Assembly: GCA_040954595.2 (NCBI GenBank)
Contig: CM082587.2
Span: 11,284,001-11,348,000 of the forward strand
Length of the DNA stretch: 64,000 nt
Direction of reading: 5' to 3'
Source of the DNA: Balanoglossus misakiensis
Taxonomy: Eukaryota > Hemichordata
The notes beneath the pieces were generated by a model. It was not told where the DNA came from. It worked only from the letters and a program-made list of their open reading frames with translations, and did no database searches. Positions 1 to 11,235 of this stretch are shown here, piece by piece; positions within the stretch are counted from its first letter, which is position 1, and each line of letters opens with the position of its first letter. A program made the position numbers and the translations under genes.

Positions 1-209
1 TATGCGGTACGCCGATGTCAGCTTACCCGTCAGTACTGCAGGCCGTGCCCACAACTAACGTCGGTGTTTGCAGCGCCCTGGTTAAATTCGGGCTTTCTCT
101 ATAAATTGACAGGCAATAATGAAGTCCTACCCGAACAAATGTCGAGTGTTGACCCGCTGTGACTTTCCCTCTTCGGTTTGCCCGACTTAGCCAACGTCTT
201 TGTACTAGA

Positions 210-905
210 GTGTCGGGTCTTTTGCAGAGCCAGGCCGAAGGAAATCCGACTTGATCACCGTTGCTAACGAACGCTAGTGTCTGTCATGGTGTGCCGGGGT
301 TTTAGTCGAGCCAGGCCGTAGGAGATCTGACTTGATCATCGTGGTCAATGTACGCGTGTTTCCGCTCTAAAGTGCCGGGGCTTCAGCTAAACCAGGCCGT
401 AGGAAATCCGACGTAATCACCGTTGATAACTTACGCCAGTCTGTGTCATATAGAGCCGGTGCACCAGCCGAGTCACGCCGTAGGAAATCTGACTTGATCA
501 ACGTGGTCAATGTACGCGTGTTTCCGCTCTAAAGTGCCGGGGCTTCAGTTAAACCTGGCCGTAGGAAACCCGACGTGATTACCGTTGTTAACTTACGCCA
601 GTCTGTGTCCTATATATAGTGCCGGGGCATCAGCCGTGCCAGGCCGAGGAAAATATGAGTAGATCAACGTGGTCTCTGTACGCGTGTTTCTGCTCTAGAG
701 TGCCGGGGCTTTATCCAAGCCATGACGTAGAAAATCTGACTTGGTCCCCGTTGCTAGCGTACGCTAGTGTCTGTCATATTGTGACGGAGATTTAGCCGAG
801 CCAGGCCGTAGAAAAATCGACTTGTTCAACGTTACCAGTGTGCAACTGTTTCTGCTCTAGAGTGTCAGGGTTTTAGCCGACTGATGCTGTTGGAAATCTG
901 AGTTG
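210..905. repeat. ~81-bp sub-repeats alternating as X-Y dimers inside the satellite unit
   Basis: Sub-repeats begin with GTGCCGGGG-like text at 210, 291, 372, 453, 534, 619, 700, 781 and 862, so spacing is 80-86 bp. They alternate strictly. X copies carry CGTTGCTAACG followed by ACGCTAGTGTCTGTC or ACGCCAGTCTGTGTC. Y copies carry CGTGGTCAATGTACGCGTGT and TTTCYGCTCTA, with the last Y copy diverged. The unit therefore holds four X-Y dimers (~162 bp) and one partial X. The same alternation appears in the later satellite blocks. Confidence 0.9.
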
Positions 906-1025
906 ATGAACGGGAATTCAATGTTAGAAAACCTGTGTGGAAAGTATCTCTACCCGTTTGAAACTAAGAAAAGAATTTATTCTTATTTATTTTGTAAAAA
1001 AGACAATTTTTCGAAAAAAAAGTCG

Positions 1026-1815
1026 AAAATGGTAATTTTGTCTTGGGTGATTCAAATTATACCGCCTTTTCTGGAATTTGCAGCACTTTTTACAAGAGAA
1101 CGACACTTCATGCTCCATAATATTTCTGAAAATGAAGAAAAGAGTTAATTTTCTAAGATTTTTTTAAAATTTACCATTTTTGCCAAAATATGGCCAAAAT
1201 GGCTATTTATTCTTGAATTCCGTCAATATCTCAGCATTTTTGGAGTGGTCGAAAGTTTTAACATACAATCAACATGTCATATATGATCAGGGCATCAAAT
1301 TCGAAGAACAAAGGTTTTTTATTTTTTTTTCTAAAATGACATTTTCAAGGAAAATTTGGTAAAACGCAATTTTGTCTGCAGTGAGCCAAATTAGACGGTC
1401 TTTTGTGGAATTTGTATCGATATATACATACGAAGAGCATTCTATACTCCATCAGATTTCCGAAAATGTAGAAAACAGGTATTTTTTGTAATTTTCAAAA
1501 ATTTACCATTTTGACCAAATTGTGGCTAAAATTGTTATTTTCGTGTTGAATGCCGCCAGTGTCACTGCTTTTAAAAGTCATTAAAACTTTTAACATACAA
1601 GCAATTGTTTATATATGATCAGGTCACCGAATTTAAAGAATAAAGAATGTTTTCCCTAAAAATGATATTTTTGGTGCAAAAACGAATAAAACGCAATTTT
1701 GTATTAAATCAGCTCATTCAGAGTGCATTTTTTAACAATCAGCACAATTTTTACATATAATGGAAATTTCATACATCATCAGATATCCAAATATGAAAAA
1801 ATGATTTCGATTTTA
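1026..1815. repeat. AT-rich satellite domain made of three diverged ~330-bp modules
   Basis: Three paralogous modules start with AAAATGGTAATTTTGTC (1026), AAAACGCAATTTTGTCTGC (1361) and AAAACGCAATTTTGTATTA (1688), spaced 335 and 327 bp. Within each, comparable text follows in the same order: a TTTCTGGAATTTGCA or TTTGTGGAATTTGTA block, a CTCCATAATATTT or CTCCATCAGATTT block, then TTTACCATTTT, AGTTTTAACATACAA and CATATATGATCAGG. The third module is truncated. Divergence between modules is far greater than between satellite units, so the modules arose before the unit was amplified. Confidence 0.8.
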
Positions 1816-1856
1816 GATGATTGTCCAAAATTAGCTGATATCTAATAAATGTAGTA

Positions 1857-2080
1857 TTGAACCGTTTTGTTCCCCCCCCCCCTACATTATATGCGGTACG
1901 CCGATGTCAGCTTACCCGTCAGTACTGCAGGCCGTGCCCACAACTAACGTCGGTGTTTGCAGCGCCCTGGTTAAATTCGGGCTTTCTCTATAAATTGACA
2001 GGCAATAATGCAGTCCTACCCGAACAAATGTCGAGTGTTGACCCGCTGTGACTTTCCCTCTTCGGTTTGCCCGACTTAGC
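1857..2080. repeat. Poly-C tract and GC-richer conserved segment of the satellite unit
   Basis: A run of about 10-12 C follows TTGAACCGTTTTGTT and precedes CTACATTATATGCGG. The run length differs between units: compare 3757-3771, 5647-5655, 53717-53736, 55766-55780 and 58002-58013. The segment after it (GTCAGCTTACCC through CGACTTAGCCAACG) is well conserved and marks unit boundaries. Confidence 0.85.
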
Positions 2081-5000
2081 CAACGTCTTTGTACTAGAGT
2101 GTCGGGTCTTTTGCAGAGCCAGGCCGAAGGAAATCCGACTTGATCACCGTTGCTAACGAACGCTAGTGTCTGTCATGGTGTGCCGGGGTTTTAGTCGAGC
2201 CAGGCCGTAGGAGATCTGACTTGATCATCGTGGTCAATGTACGCGTGTTTCCGCTCTAAAGTGCCGGGGCTTCAGCTAAACCAGGCCGTAGGAAATCCGA
2301 CGTAATCACCGTTGATAACGTACGCCAGTCTGTGTCATATAGAGCCGGTGCACCAGCCGAGTCACGCCGTAGGAAATCTGACTTGATCAACGTGGTCAAT
2401 GTACGCCTGTTTCTGCTCTAGAGTGCCGGGGCTTCAGCTGAGCCAGGCCGTAGGAAACCCGACGTGATTACCGTTGTTAACTTACGCCAGTCTGTGTCCT
2501 ATATATAGTGCCGGGGCATCAGCCGTGCCAGGCCGAGGAAAATATGAGTAGATCAACGCGGTCTCTGTACGCGTGTTTCTGCTCTAGAGTACCGGGGCTT
2601 TATCCAAGCCATGACGTAGAAAATCTGACTTGATCCCCGTTGCTAACGTACGCTAGTGTCTGTCATATTGTGACGGAGATTTAGCCGAGCCAGGCCGTAG
2701 AAAAATCGACTTGTTCAACGTTACCAGTGTGCAACTGTTTCTGCTCTAGAGTGTCAGGGTTTTAGCCGACTGATGCTGTAGGAAATCTGAGTTGATGAAC
2801 GGGAATTCAATGTTAGAAAACCTGTGTGGAAAGTATCTCTACCCGTTTCAAACTAAGAAAAGAATTTATTCTTATTTATTTTGTAAAAAAGACAATTTTT
2901 CGAAAAAAAAGTCGAAAATGGTAATTTTGTCTTGGGTGATTCAAATTATACCGCCTTTTCTGGAATTTGCAGCACTTTTTACAAGAGAACGACACTTCAT
3001 GCTCCATAATATTTCTGAAAATGAAGAAAAGAGTTAATTTTTTAAGATTTTTTTAAAATTTACCATTTTTGCCAAAATATGGCCAAAATGGCTATTTATT
3101 CTTGAATTCCGTCAATATCTCAGCATTTTTGGAGTGGTCGAACGTTTTAACATACAATCAACATGTCATATATGATCAGGGCATCAAATTCGAAGAACAA
3201 AGGTTTTTTATTTTTTTTTCTAAAATGACATTTTCAAGGAAAATTTGGTAAAACGCAATTTTGTCTGCAGTGAGCAAAATTAGACGGTCTTTTGTGGAAT
3301 TTGTATCGATATATACATACGAAGAGCATTCTATACTCCATCAGATTTCCGAAAATGTAGAAAACAGGTATTTTTCGTAATTTTCAAAAATTTACCATTT
3401 TTGACGAAATTGTGGCTAAAATTGTTATTTTCGTGATGAATGCCGCCAGTGTCACTGCTTTTAAAAGTCATAAAAACTTTTAACATACAAGCAATTGTTT
3501 ATATATGATCAGGTCACCGAATTAAAAAAATAAAGAATGTTTTGCCTAAAAATGACCTTTTTGGTGCAAAAACGAATAAAACGCAATCTTGTATTAAATC
3601 AGCTCATTCAGAGTGCATTTTTTATAATCAGCACCATTTTTACATATAATGGAAATTTCATACATCATCAGATATCCAAATATGAAAAAATTATTTAGAT
3701 TTTAGATGATTGTCCAAAATTAGCTGATATCTAATAAATGTAGTATTGAACCGTTCTGTTCCCCCCCCCCCTACATTACATGCGGTACGCCGATGTCAGC
3801 TTACCCGGCAGTACTGCAGGCCGTGCCCCCAACTAACGTCGGTGTTTGAAACGCCCTGGTTTAATTCGGGCTTTCTCTATAAATTGACAGGCAATAATGC
3901 AGTCCTACCCGAACAAATGTCGAGTGTTGACCCGCTGTGACTTTCCCTCTTCGGTTTGCCCGACTTAGCCAATGTCTTTGTACGAGAGTGTCAGGTCTTT
4001 TCCAGAGCCAGGCCGAAGGAAATCCGACTTGATCACCGTTGCTAACGAACGCTAGTGTCTGTCATGGTGTGCCGGGGTTTTAGTCGAGCCAGGCCGTAGG
4101 AGATCTGACATGATCATCGTGGTCAATGTACGCGTGTTTCCGCTCTAAAGTGCCGGGGCTTCAGTTAAACCTGGCCGTAGGAAACCCGACGTGATTACCG
4201 TTGTTAACTTACGCCAGTCTGTGTCCTATATATAGTGCCAGGGCATCAGCCGTGCCAGGCCGAAGGAAATGTGAGTAGATCAACGTGGTCACTGTACGCG
4301 TGTTTCTGCTCTAGAGTGCCAGAGCTTTAGCCAAGCCATGCCGTAGGAAATCTGACTTGATCAACGTTGCTAACGAACGCTAGTGTCTGTCATAGTGTGC
4401 CGGGGTTTTAGTCGAGCCAAGCCGTAGGAGATCAGACTTGATCAACGTAGTCTCTGTACGCGTGTTTCTGCTCTAGAGTGCCGGGGCTTTATCCAAGCCA
4501 TGCCGTAGAAAATCTGACTTGATCACCGTTGCTAACGTACGATAGTGTCTGTCATATTGTGACGGAGATTTAGCCGAGCCAGGCCGTAGAAAATTCGACT
4601 TGTTCAACGTTACCAGTGTGCAACTGTTTCTGCTCTAGAGTGTCAGGGTTTTAGCCGACTTATGCTGTAGGAAATCTGAGTTGATGAACGGGAATTCAAT
4701 GTTAGAAAACCCGTGTGGAAAGTATCTCTACCCGTTTGAAGCTAAGAAAAGAATTTATTCTTATTTATTTTGTAAAAAAGACAATTTTTCGAAAAAAAGT
4801 CGAAAATGGTAATTTTGTCTTGGGTGATTCAAATTATACCGCCTTTTCTAGAATTTGCAGCACTTTTTACAAGAGAACGACACTTCATGCTCCATAATAT
4901 TTCCGAAAATGAAGAAAAGAGTTATTTTTTTAAGATTTTTTAAAAATTTACCATTTTTGTCAAAATATGGCCAAAATGGCTATTTTTTCTTAAATTCCGT

Positions 5001-7270
5001 CAATATCTTAGCATTTTTGGAGTGGTCGAAAGTTTTAACATACAATCAAAATGTCATATATGATCAGGCACCAAATTCGAAGAACAAAGGTTTTTTATTT
5101 TTTTTTGTAAAATGACATTGTCAAGGAAAATTTGGTAAATAGCAATTTTGTCTGCAGTGAGCCAAAATTAGACGGTCATTTGTGGAATTTGTATCGATGT
5201 ATACATACGAAGAGCATTCTATACTCCATCAGATTTCCGAAAATGTAGAAAACAGGTATTTTTTGTAATTTTCAAAAATTTACCATGTTGACCAAATTGT
5301 GGCTAAAATTGTTATTTTCGTGTTGAATGCCGCCAGTGTCACTGCTTTTAAAAGTCATAAAAACTTTTAACATACAAGCAATTGTTTATATATGATCAGG
5401 TCACCGAATTAAAAAAATAAAGAATGTTTTGCCTAAAAATGACCTTTTTGGTGCAAAAACGAATAAAACGGAATCTTGTATTAAATCAGCTCATTCAGAG
5501 TGCATTTTTTATAATAAGCACCATTTTTACATATAATGGAAATTTCATACATCATCAGATATCCAAATATGAAAAAATGATTTAGATTTTAGATGATTGT
5601 CCAAAATTAGCTGATATCTAATAAATGTAGTATTGAACCGTTCTGTCCCCCCCCCTACATTATATGCCGTACGCCGATGTCAGCTTACCCGGCAGTACTG
5701 CAGGCCGTGCCCCCAACTAACGTCGGTGTTTGAAGCGCCCTGGTTAAATTCGGGCTTTCTCTATAAATTGACAGGCAATAATGCAGTCCTACCCGAACAA
5801 ATGTCGAGTGTTGACCCGCTGTGACTTTCCCTCTTCGGTTTGCCCGATAAACTAGGAAAACCGACGTAATCACCGTTGATAACTTTCGCCAGTCTGTGTC
5901 ATATAGAGCCGGTGCACCAGCCGAGTCACGCCGTAGGAAATCTGACTTGATCAACGTGGTCAATGTACGCCTGTTTCTGCTCTAGAGTGCCGGGGCTTCA
6001 GCTGAGCCAGGCCGTATGAAAACCCGACGTGATTACCGTTGTTAACTTACGCCAGTCTGTGTCCTATATATAGTGCCGGGGCATCAGCCGTGCCAGGCCG
6101 AAGGAAATGTGAGTAGATCAACGTGGTCTCTGTACGCGTGTTTCTGCTCTAGAGTGCCAGGGCTTTAGCCAAGCCATGCCGTGGGAAATCTGACTTGATC
6201 AACGTTGCTAACGAACGCTAGTGTCTGTCATAGTGTGCCGGGGTTTTAGTCGAGCCAAGCCGTAGGAGATCAGACTTGATCAACGTGGTCTCTGTACCCG
6301 TGTTTCTGCTCTAGTGTGCCGGGGCTTTATCCAAGCCATGCCGTAGAAAATCTGACTTGATCACCGTTGCTAACGTACGCTAGTGTCTGTCATATTGTGA
6401 CGGAGATTTAGTCGAGCCAGGCCGTAGGAGATCTGACTTGATCATCGTGGTCAATGTACGCGTGTTTCCGCTCTAAAGTGCCGGGGCTTCAGCTAAACCA
6501 GGCCGTAAGAAATCCGACTATATCACCGCTGATAACTTACGCCAGTCTGTGTCCTATATATAGTGCCGGGGCATCAGCCGTGCCAGGCCGAAGGAAATGT
6601 GAGTAGATCAACGTGGTCACTGTACGCGTGTTTCTGCTCTAGAGTGCCGGGGCTTTATCCAAGCCATGCTGTAGAAAATCTGACTTGATCACCGTTGCTA
6701 ACGTACGCTAGTGTCTGTCATATTGTGACGGAGATTTAGCCGAGCTAGGCCGTAGAAAAATCGACTTGTTCAACGTTACCAGTGTGCAACTCTTTCTGCT
6801 GTAGAGTGTCAGGGTTTTAGCCGACTTATGCTGTAGGAAATCTGAGTTGATGAACGGGAATTCAATGTTAGAAAACCCGTGTGGAAAGTATCTCTACCCG
6901 TTTGAAACTAAGAAAAGAATTTATTCTTATCTATTTTGTAAAAAAAGACAATTTTTTCGAAAAAAAGTCGAAAATGGTAATTTTGTCTTGGGCGATTCAA
7001 ATTATACCGCCTTTTCTGGAATTTGCAGCACTTTTTACAAGAGAACGACACTTCATGCTCCATAATATTTCCGAAAATGAAGAAAAGGGTTAATTTTTTA
7101 TTATTTTTTTTTAAAATTTACCATTTTTTGTCAAAATATGGCCAAAATGGCTATTTTTTCTTTAATTCCGTCAATATCTCTGCATTTTTGGAGTGGTCGA
7201 AAGTTTTAACATACAATCAACATGTCATATATGATCAGGGCACCAAATTCGAAGAACAAAGGTTTTTTTA

Positions 7271-10200
7271 GCCAACGTCTTTGTACTAGAGTGTCGGGTC
7301 TTTTGCAGAGCCAGGCCGAAGGAAATCCGACTTGATCACCGTTGCTAACGAACGCTAGTGTCTGTCATGGTGTGCCGGGGTTTTAGTCGAGCCAAGCCGT
7401 AGGAGATCTGACTTGATAATCGTGGTCAATGTACGCGTGTTTCCGCTCTAAAGTGCCGGGGCTTCAGCTAAACCAGGCCGTAGGAAATCCGACGTAATCA
7501 CCGTTGATAATTTACGCCAGTCTGTGTCATATATATAGTGCCGGGGCATCAGCCGTGCCAGGCCGAAGGAAATGTGAGTAGATCAACGTGGTCTCTGTAC
7601 GCGTGTTTCTGCTCTAGAGTGCCAGGGCTTTAGCCAAGCCATGCCGTAGGAAATCTGACTTGATCAACGTTGCTAACGAACGCTTGTGTCTGTCATGGTG
7701 TGCCGGGGTTTTAGTCGAGCCAGGCCGTAGGAGATCTGACTTGATCATCGTGGTCAATGTACGCGTGTTTCCGCTCTAAAGTGCCGGGGCTTCAGCTAAA
7801 CCAGGCCGTAGGAAATCCGACGTAATCACCGTAGATAACTTAGGCCAGTCTGTGTCATATAGAGCCGGTGCACCAGCCGAGTCACGCCGTAGGAAATCTG
7901 ACTTGATCAACGTTGCTAACGAACGCTAGTGTCTGTCATAGTGTGCCGGGGTTTTAGTCGAGCCAAGCCGTAGGAGATCAGACTTGATCAACGTTGTCTC
8001 TGTACGCGTGTTTCTGCTCTAGAGTGGCGGGGCTTTATCCAAGCCATGCCATAGAAAATCTGACTTGATCACCGTTGCTAACGTACGCTAGTGTCTGTCA
8101 TATTGTGACGGAGATTTAGCCGAGCCAGGCCGTAGAAAAATCGACTTGTTCAACGTTACCAGTGTGCAACTGTTTCTGCTGTAGAGTGTCAGGGTTTTAG
8201 CCGACTTATGCTGTAGGAAATCTGAGTTGATGAACGGGAATACAATGTTAGAAAACCCGTTGGGAAAGTATCTCTACCCGTTTGAAACTAAGAAAAGAAT
8301 TTATTCTTATTTATTTTGTAAAAAAGACAATTTTTTCGAAAAAAGGTCGAAAATGGTAATTTTGTCTTGGGTGATTCAAATTATACCGCCTTTTCTGGAA
8401 TTTGCAGCACTTTTTACAAGAGAACGACACTTCATGCTCCATAATATTTCCGAAAATGAAGAAAAGAGTTAATTTTTTATGATTTTTTTTTTAAATTGAC
8501 CATTTTTTGTCAAAATATGGCCAAAATGGCTATTTTTTCTTGAATTCCGTCAATATCTCTGTATTTTTGGAGTGGTCGAAAGTTTAAACATACAATCAAC
8601 ATGTCATATATGATCAGGGCACCAAATTCGAAGAACAAAGGTTTTTTAGCCAACGTCTTTGTACTAGAGTGTCGGGTCTTTTGCAGAGCCAGGCCGAAGG
8701 AAATCCGACTTGATCACCGTTGCTAACGAACGCTAGTGTCTGTCATGGTGTGCCGGGGTTTTAGTCGAGCCAAGCCGTAGGAGATCTGACTTGATAATCG
8801 TGGTCAATGTACGCGTGTTTCCGCTCTAAAGTGCCGGGGCTTCAGCTAAACCAGGCCGTAGGAAATCCGACGTAATCACCGTTGATAACTTACGCCAGTC
8901 TGTGTCCTATATATAGTGCCGGGGCATCAGCCGTGCCAGGCCGAAGGAAATGTGAGTAGATCAACGTGGTCTCTGTACGCGTGTTTCTGCTCTAGACTGC
9001 CAGGGCTTTAGCCAAGCCATGCCGTAGGAAATCTGACTTGATCAACGTTGCTAACGAACGCTTGTGTCTGTCATGGTGTGCCGGGGTTTTAGTCGAGCCA
9101 GGCCGTAGGAGATCTGACTTGATCATCGTGGTCAATGTACGCGTGTTTCCGCTCTAAAGTGCCGGGGCTTCAGCTAAACCAGGCCGTAGGAAATCCGACG
9201 TAATCACCGTTCATAACTTAGGCCAGTCTGTGTCATATAGAGCCAGTGCACCAGCCGGGTCACGCCGTAGGAAATCTGACTTGATCAACGTTGCTAACGA
9301 ACGCTAGTGTCTGTCATAGTGTGCCGGGGTTTTAGTCGAGCCAAGCCGTAGGAGATCAGACTTGATCAACGTTGTCTCTGTACGCGTGTTTCTGCTCTAG
9401 AGTGGCGGGGCTTTATCCAAGCCATGCCATAGAAAATCTGACTTGATCACCGTTGCTAACGTACGCTAGTGTCTGTCATATTGTGACGGAGATTTAGCCG
9501 AGCCAGGCCGTAGAAAAATCGACTTGTTCAACGTTACCAGTGTGCAACTGTTTCTGCTGTAGAGTGTCAGGGTTTTAGCCGACTTATGCTGTAGGAAATC
9601 TGAGTTGATGAACGGGAATACAATGTTAGAAAACCCGTTGGGAAAGTATCTCTACCCGTTTGAAACTAAGAAAAGAATTTATTCTTATTTATTTTGTAAA
9701 AAAGACAATTTTTTCGAAAAAAGGTCGAAAATGGTAATTTTGTCTTGGGTGATTCAAATTATACCGCCTTTTCTGGAATTTGCAGCACTTTTTACAAGAG
9801 AACGACACTTCATGCTCCATAATATTTCCGAAAATGAAGAAAAGAGTTAATTTTTTATGATTTTTTTTTTAAATTTACCATTTTTTGTCAAAATATGGCC
9901 AAAATGGCTATTTTTTCTTGAATTCCGTCAATATCTCTGCATTTTTGGAGTGGTCGAAAGTTTAAACATACAATCAACATGTCATATATGATCAGGGCAC
10001 CAAATTCGAAGAACAAAGGTTTTTTAGCCAACGTCTTTGTACTAGAGTGTCGGGTCTTTTGCAGAGCCAGGCCGAAGGAAATCCGACTTGATCACCGTTG
10101 CTAACGAACGCTAGTGTCTGTCATGGTGTGCCGGGGTTTTAGTCGAGCCAAGCCGTAGGAGATCTGACTTGATAATCGTGGTCAATGTACGCGTGTTTCC

Positions 10201-10949
10201 GCTCTAAAGTGCCGGGGCTTCAGCTAAACCAGGCCGTAGGAAATCCGACGTAATCACCGTTGATAACTTACGCCAGTCTGTGTCCTATATATAGTGCCGG
10301 GGCATCAGCCGTGCCAGGCCGAAGGAAATGTGAGTAGATCAACGTGGTCTCTGTACGCGTGTTTCTGCTCTAGACTGCCAGGGCTTTAGCCAAGCCATGC
10401 CGTAGGAAATCTGACTTGATCAACGTTGCTAACGAACGCTTGTGTCTGTCATGGTGTGCCGGGGTTTTAGTCGAGCCAGGCCGTAGGAGATCTGACTTGA
10501 TCATCGTGGTCAATGTACGCGTGTTTCCGCTCTAAAGTGCCGGGGCTTCAGCTAAACCAGGCCGTAGGAAATCCGACGTAATCACCGTTCATAACTTAGG
10601 CCAGTCTGTGTCATATAGAGCCAGTGCACCAGCCGGGTCACGCCGTAGGAAATCTGACTTGATCAACGTCGCTAACGAACGCTAGTGTCTGTCATAGTGT
10701 GCCGGGGTTTTAGTCGAGCCAAGCCGTAGGAGATCAGACTTGATCAACGTGGTCACTGTACGCGTGTTTCTGCTCTAGAGTGGCGGGACTTTATCCAAAC
10801 CATGCCGTAGAAAATCTGACTTGATCACCGTTGCTAACGTACGCTAGTGTCTGTCATATTGTGACGGAGATTTAGCCGAGCCAGGCCGTAGAAAAATCGA
10901 CTTGTTCAACGTTACCAGTGTGCAACTGTTTCTGCTGTAGAGTGTCAGG
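7271..10949. repeat. Satellite block I, short-unit array (1378-bp units)
   Basis: GCCAACGTCTTTGTACTAG recurs at 7271, 8649 and 10027, giving two exact 1378-bp steps. The units are almost identical. They lack the second and third AT-rich modules and the poly-C segment: a TTTTTTA/GCCAACG junction joins the end of module one to the start of the X-Y domain. The third unit stops at 10949 inside an X sub-repeat (GTGTCAGG), where unrelated sequence begins. Confidence 0.95.
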
Positions 10950-11235
10950 AACACCATGAGAAATATTTTTGTAAAATGAGATATCCTGAATTTTTATGTT
11001 TTCCAATGAAAAACCAAAATAATATTTGCTATCAACATATTTTGAATATTTACCTCTCCTAATTTTTAAAAAATCTTCTTTGATACAAGAATGATCTAAA
11101 ATATGTTTTTTCCTGCTATAAAAATTAGAGTTTGCAAATGATCATGGGTAACCAAATATTTTTTCAGACAATTCACCTAGGTTTATTTTTGTTTCTTCTG
11201 TTGGATTTTGATTTTTTTTTTTATAAAATGTGAGA
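10950..11235. other. AT-rich unique segment at the satellite/island boundary
   Basis: This stretch starts at the point where the satellite text breaks (AACACCATGAGAAAT) and leads into degenerate copies of the 32-bp minisatellite (GGCCAGTAGCACTGAGAATA). I see no gene, no terminal inverted repeat with 40228, and no RNA gene. Confidence 0.6.

Larger units (their letters stand above)
1..7270. repeat. Satellite block I, long-unit array (~1.89 kb units)
   Basis: The landmark TATGCGGTACGCCGATG recurs at 1, 1890, about 3779 (CATGCGG) and 5663 (TATGCCG), so the period is 1885-1889 bp and copies are near-identical. Each unit has three parts: a GC-richer domain of ~81-bp sub-repeats, an AT-rich domain of about 950 bp, and a poly-C tract followed by a short GC-rich segment. 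The fourth unit is cut at 7270, where the AT-rich part jumps directly to GCCAACGTC. Short reading frames recur in every copy (for example at 903, 2792 and 6847), but they shift frame with homopolymer length and have no recognisable domain, so I do not call them genes. Confidence 0.97.

Noticed and set aside
903-1148. Repeated ~60-86-residue frames in the satellite (MMNGNSMLEN..., MESISTRLKL..., MNRSVPPP...)
   Set aside because: They recur only because the satellite recurs, change frame with homopolymer length, and have no domain or codon-level conservation.
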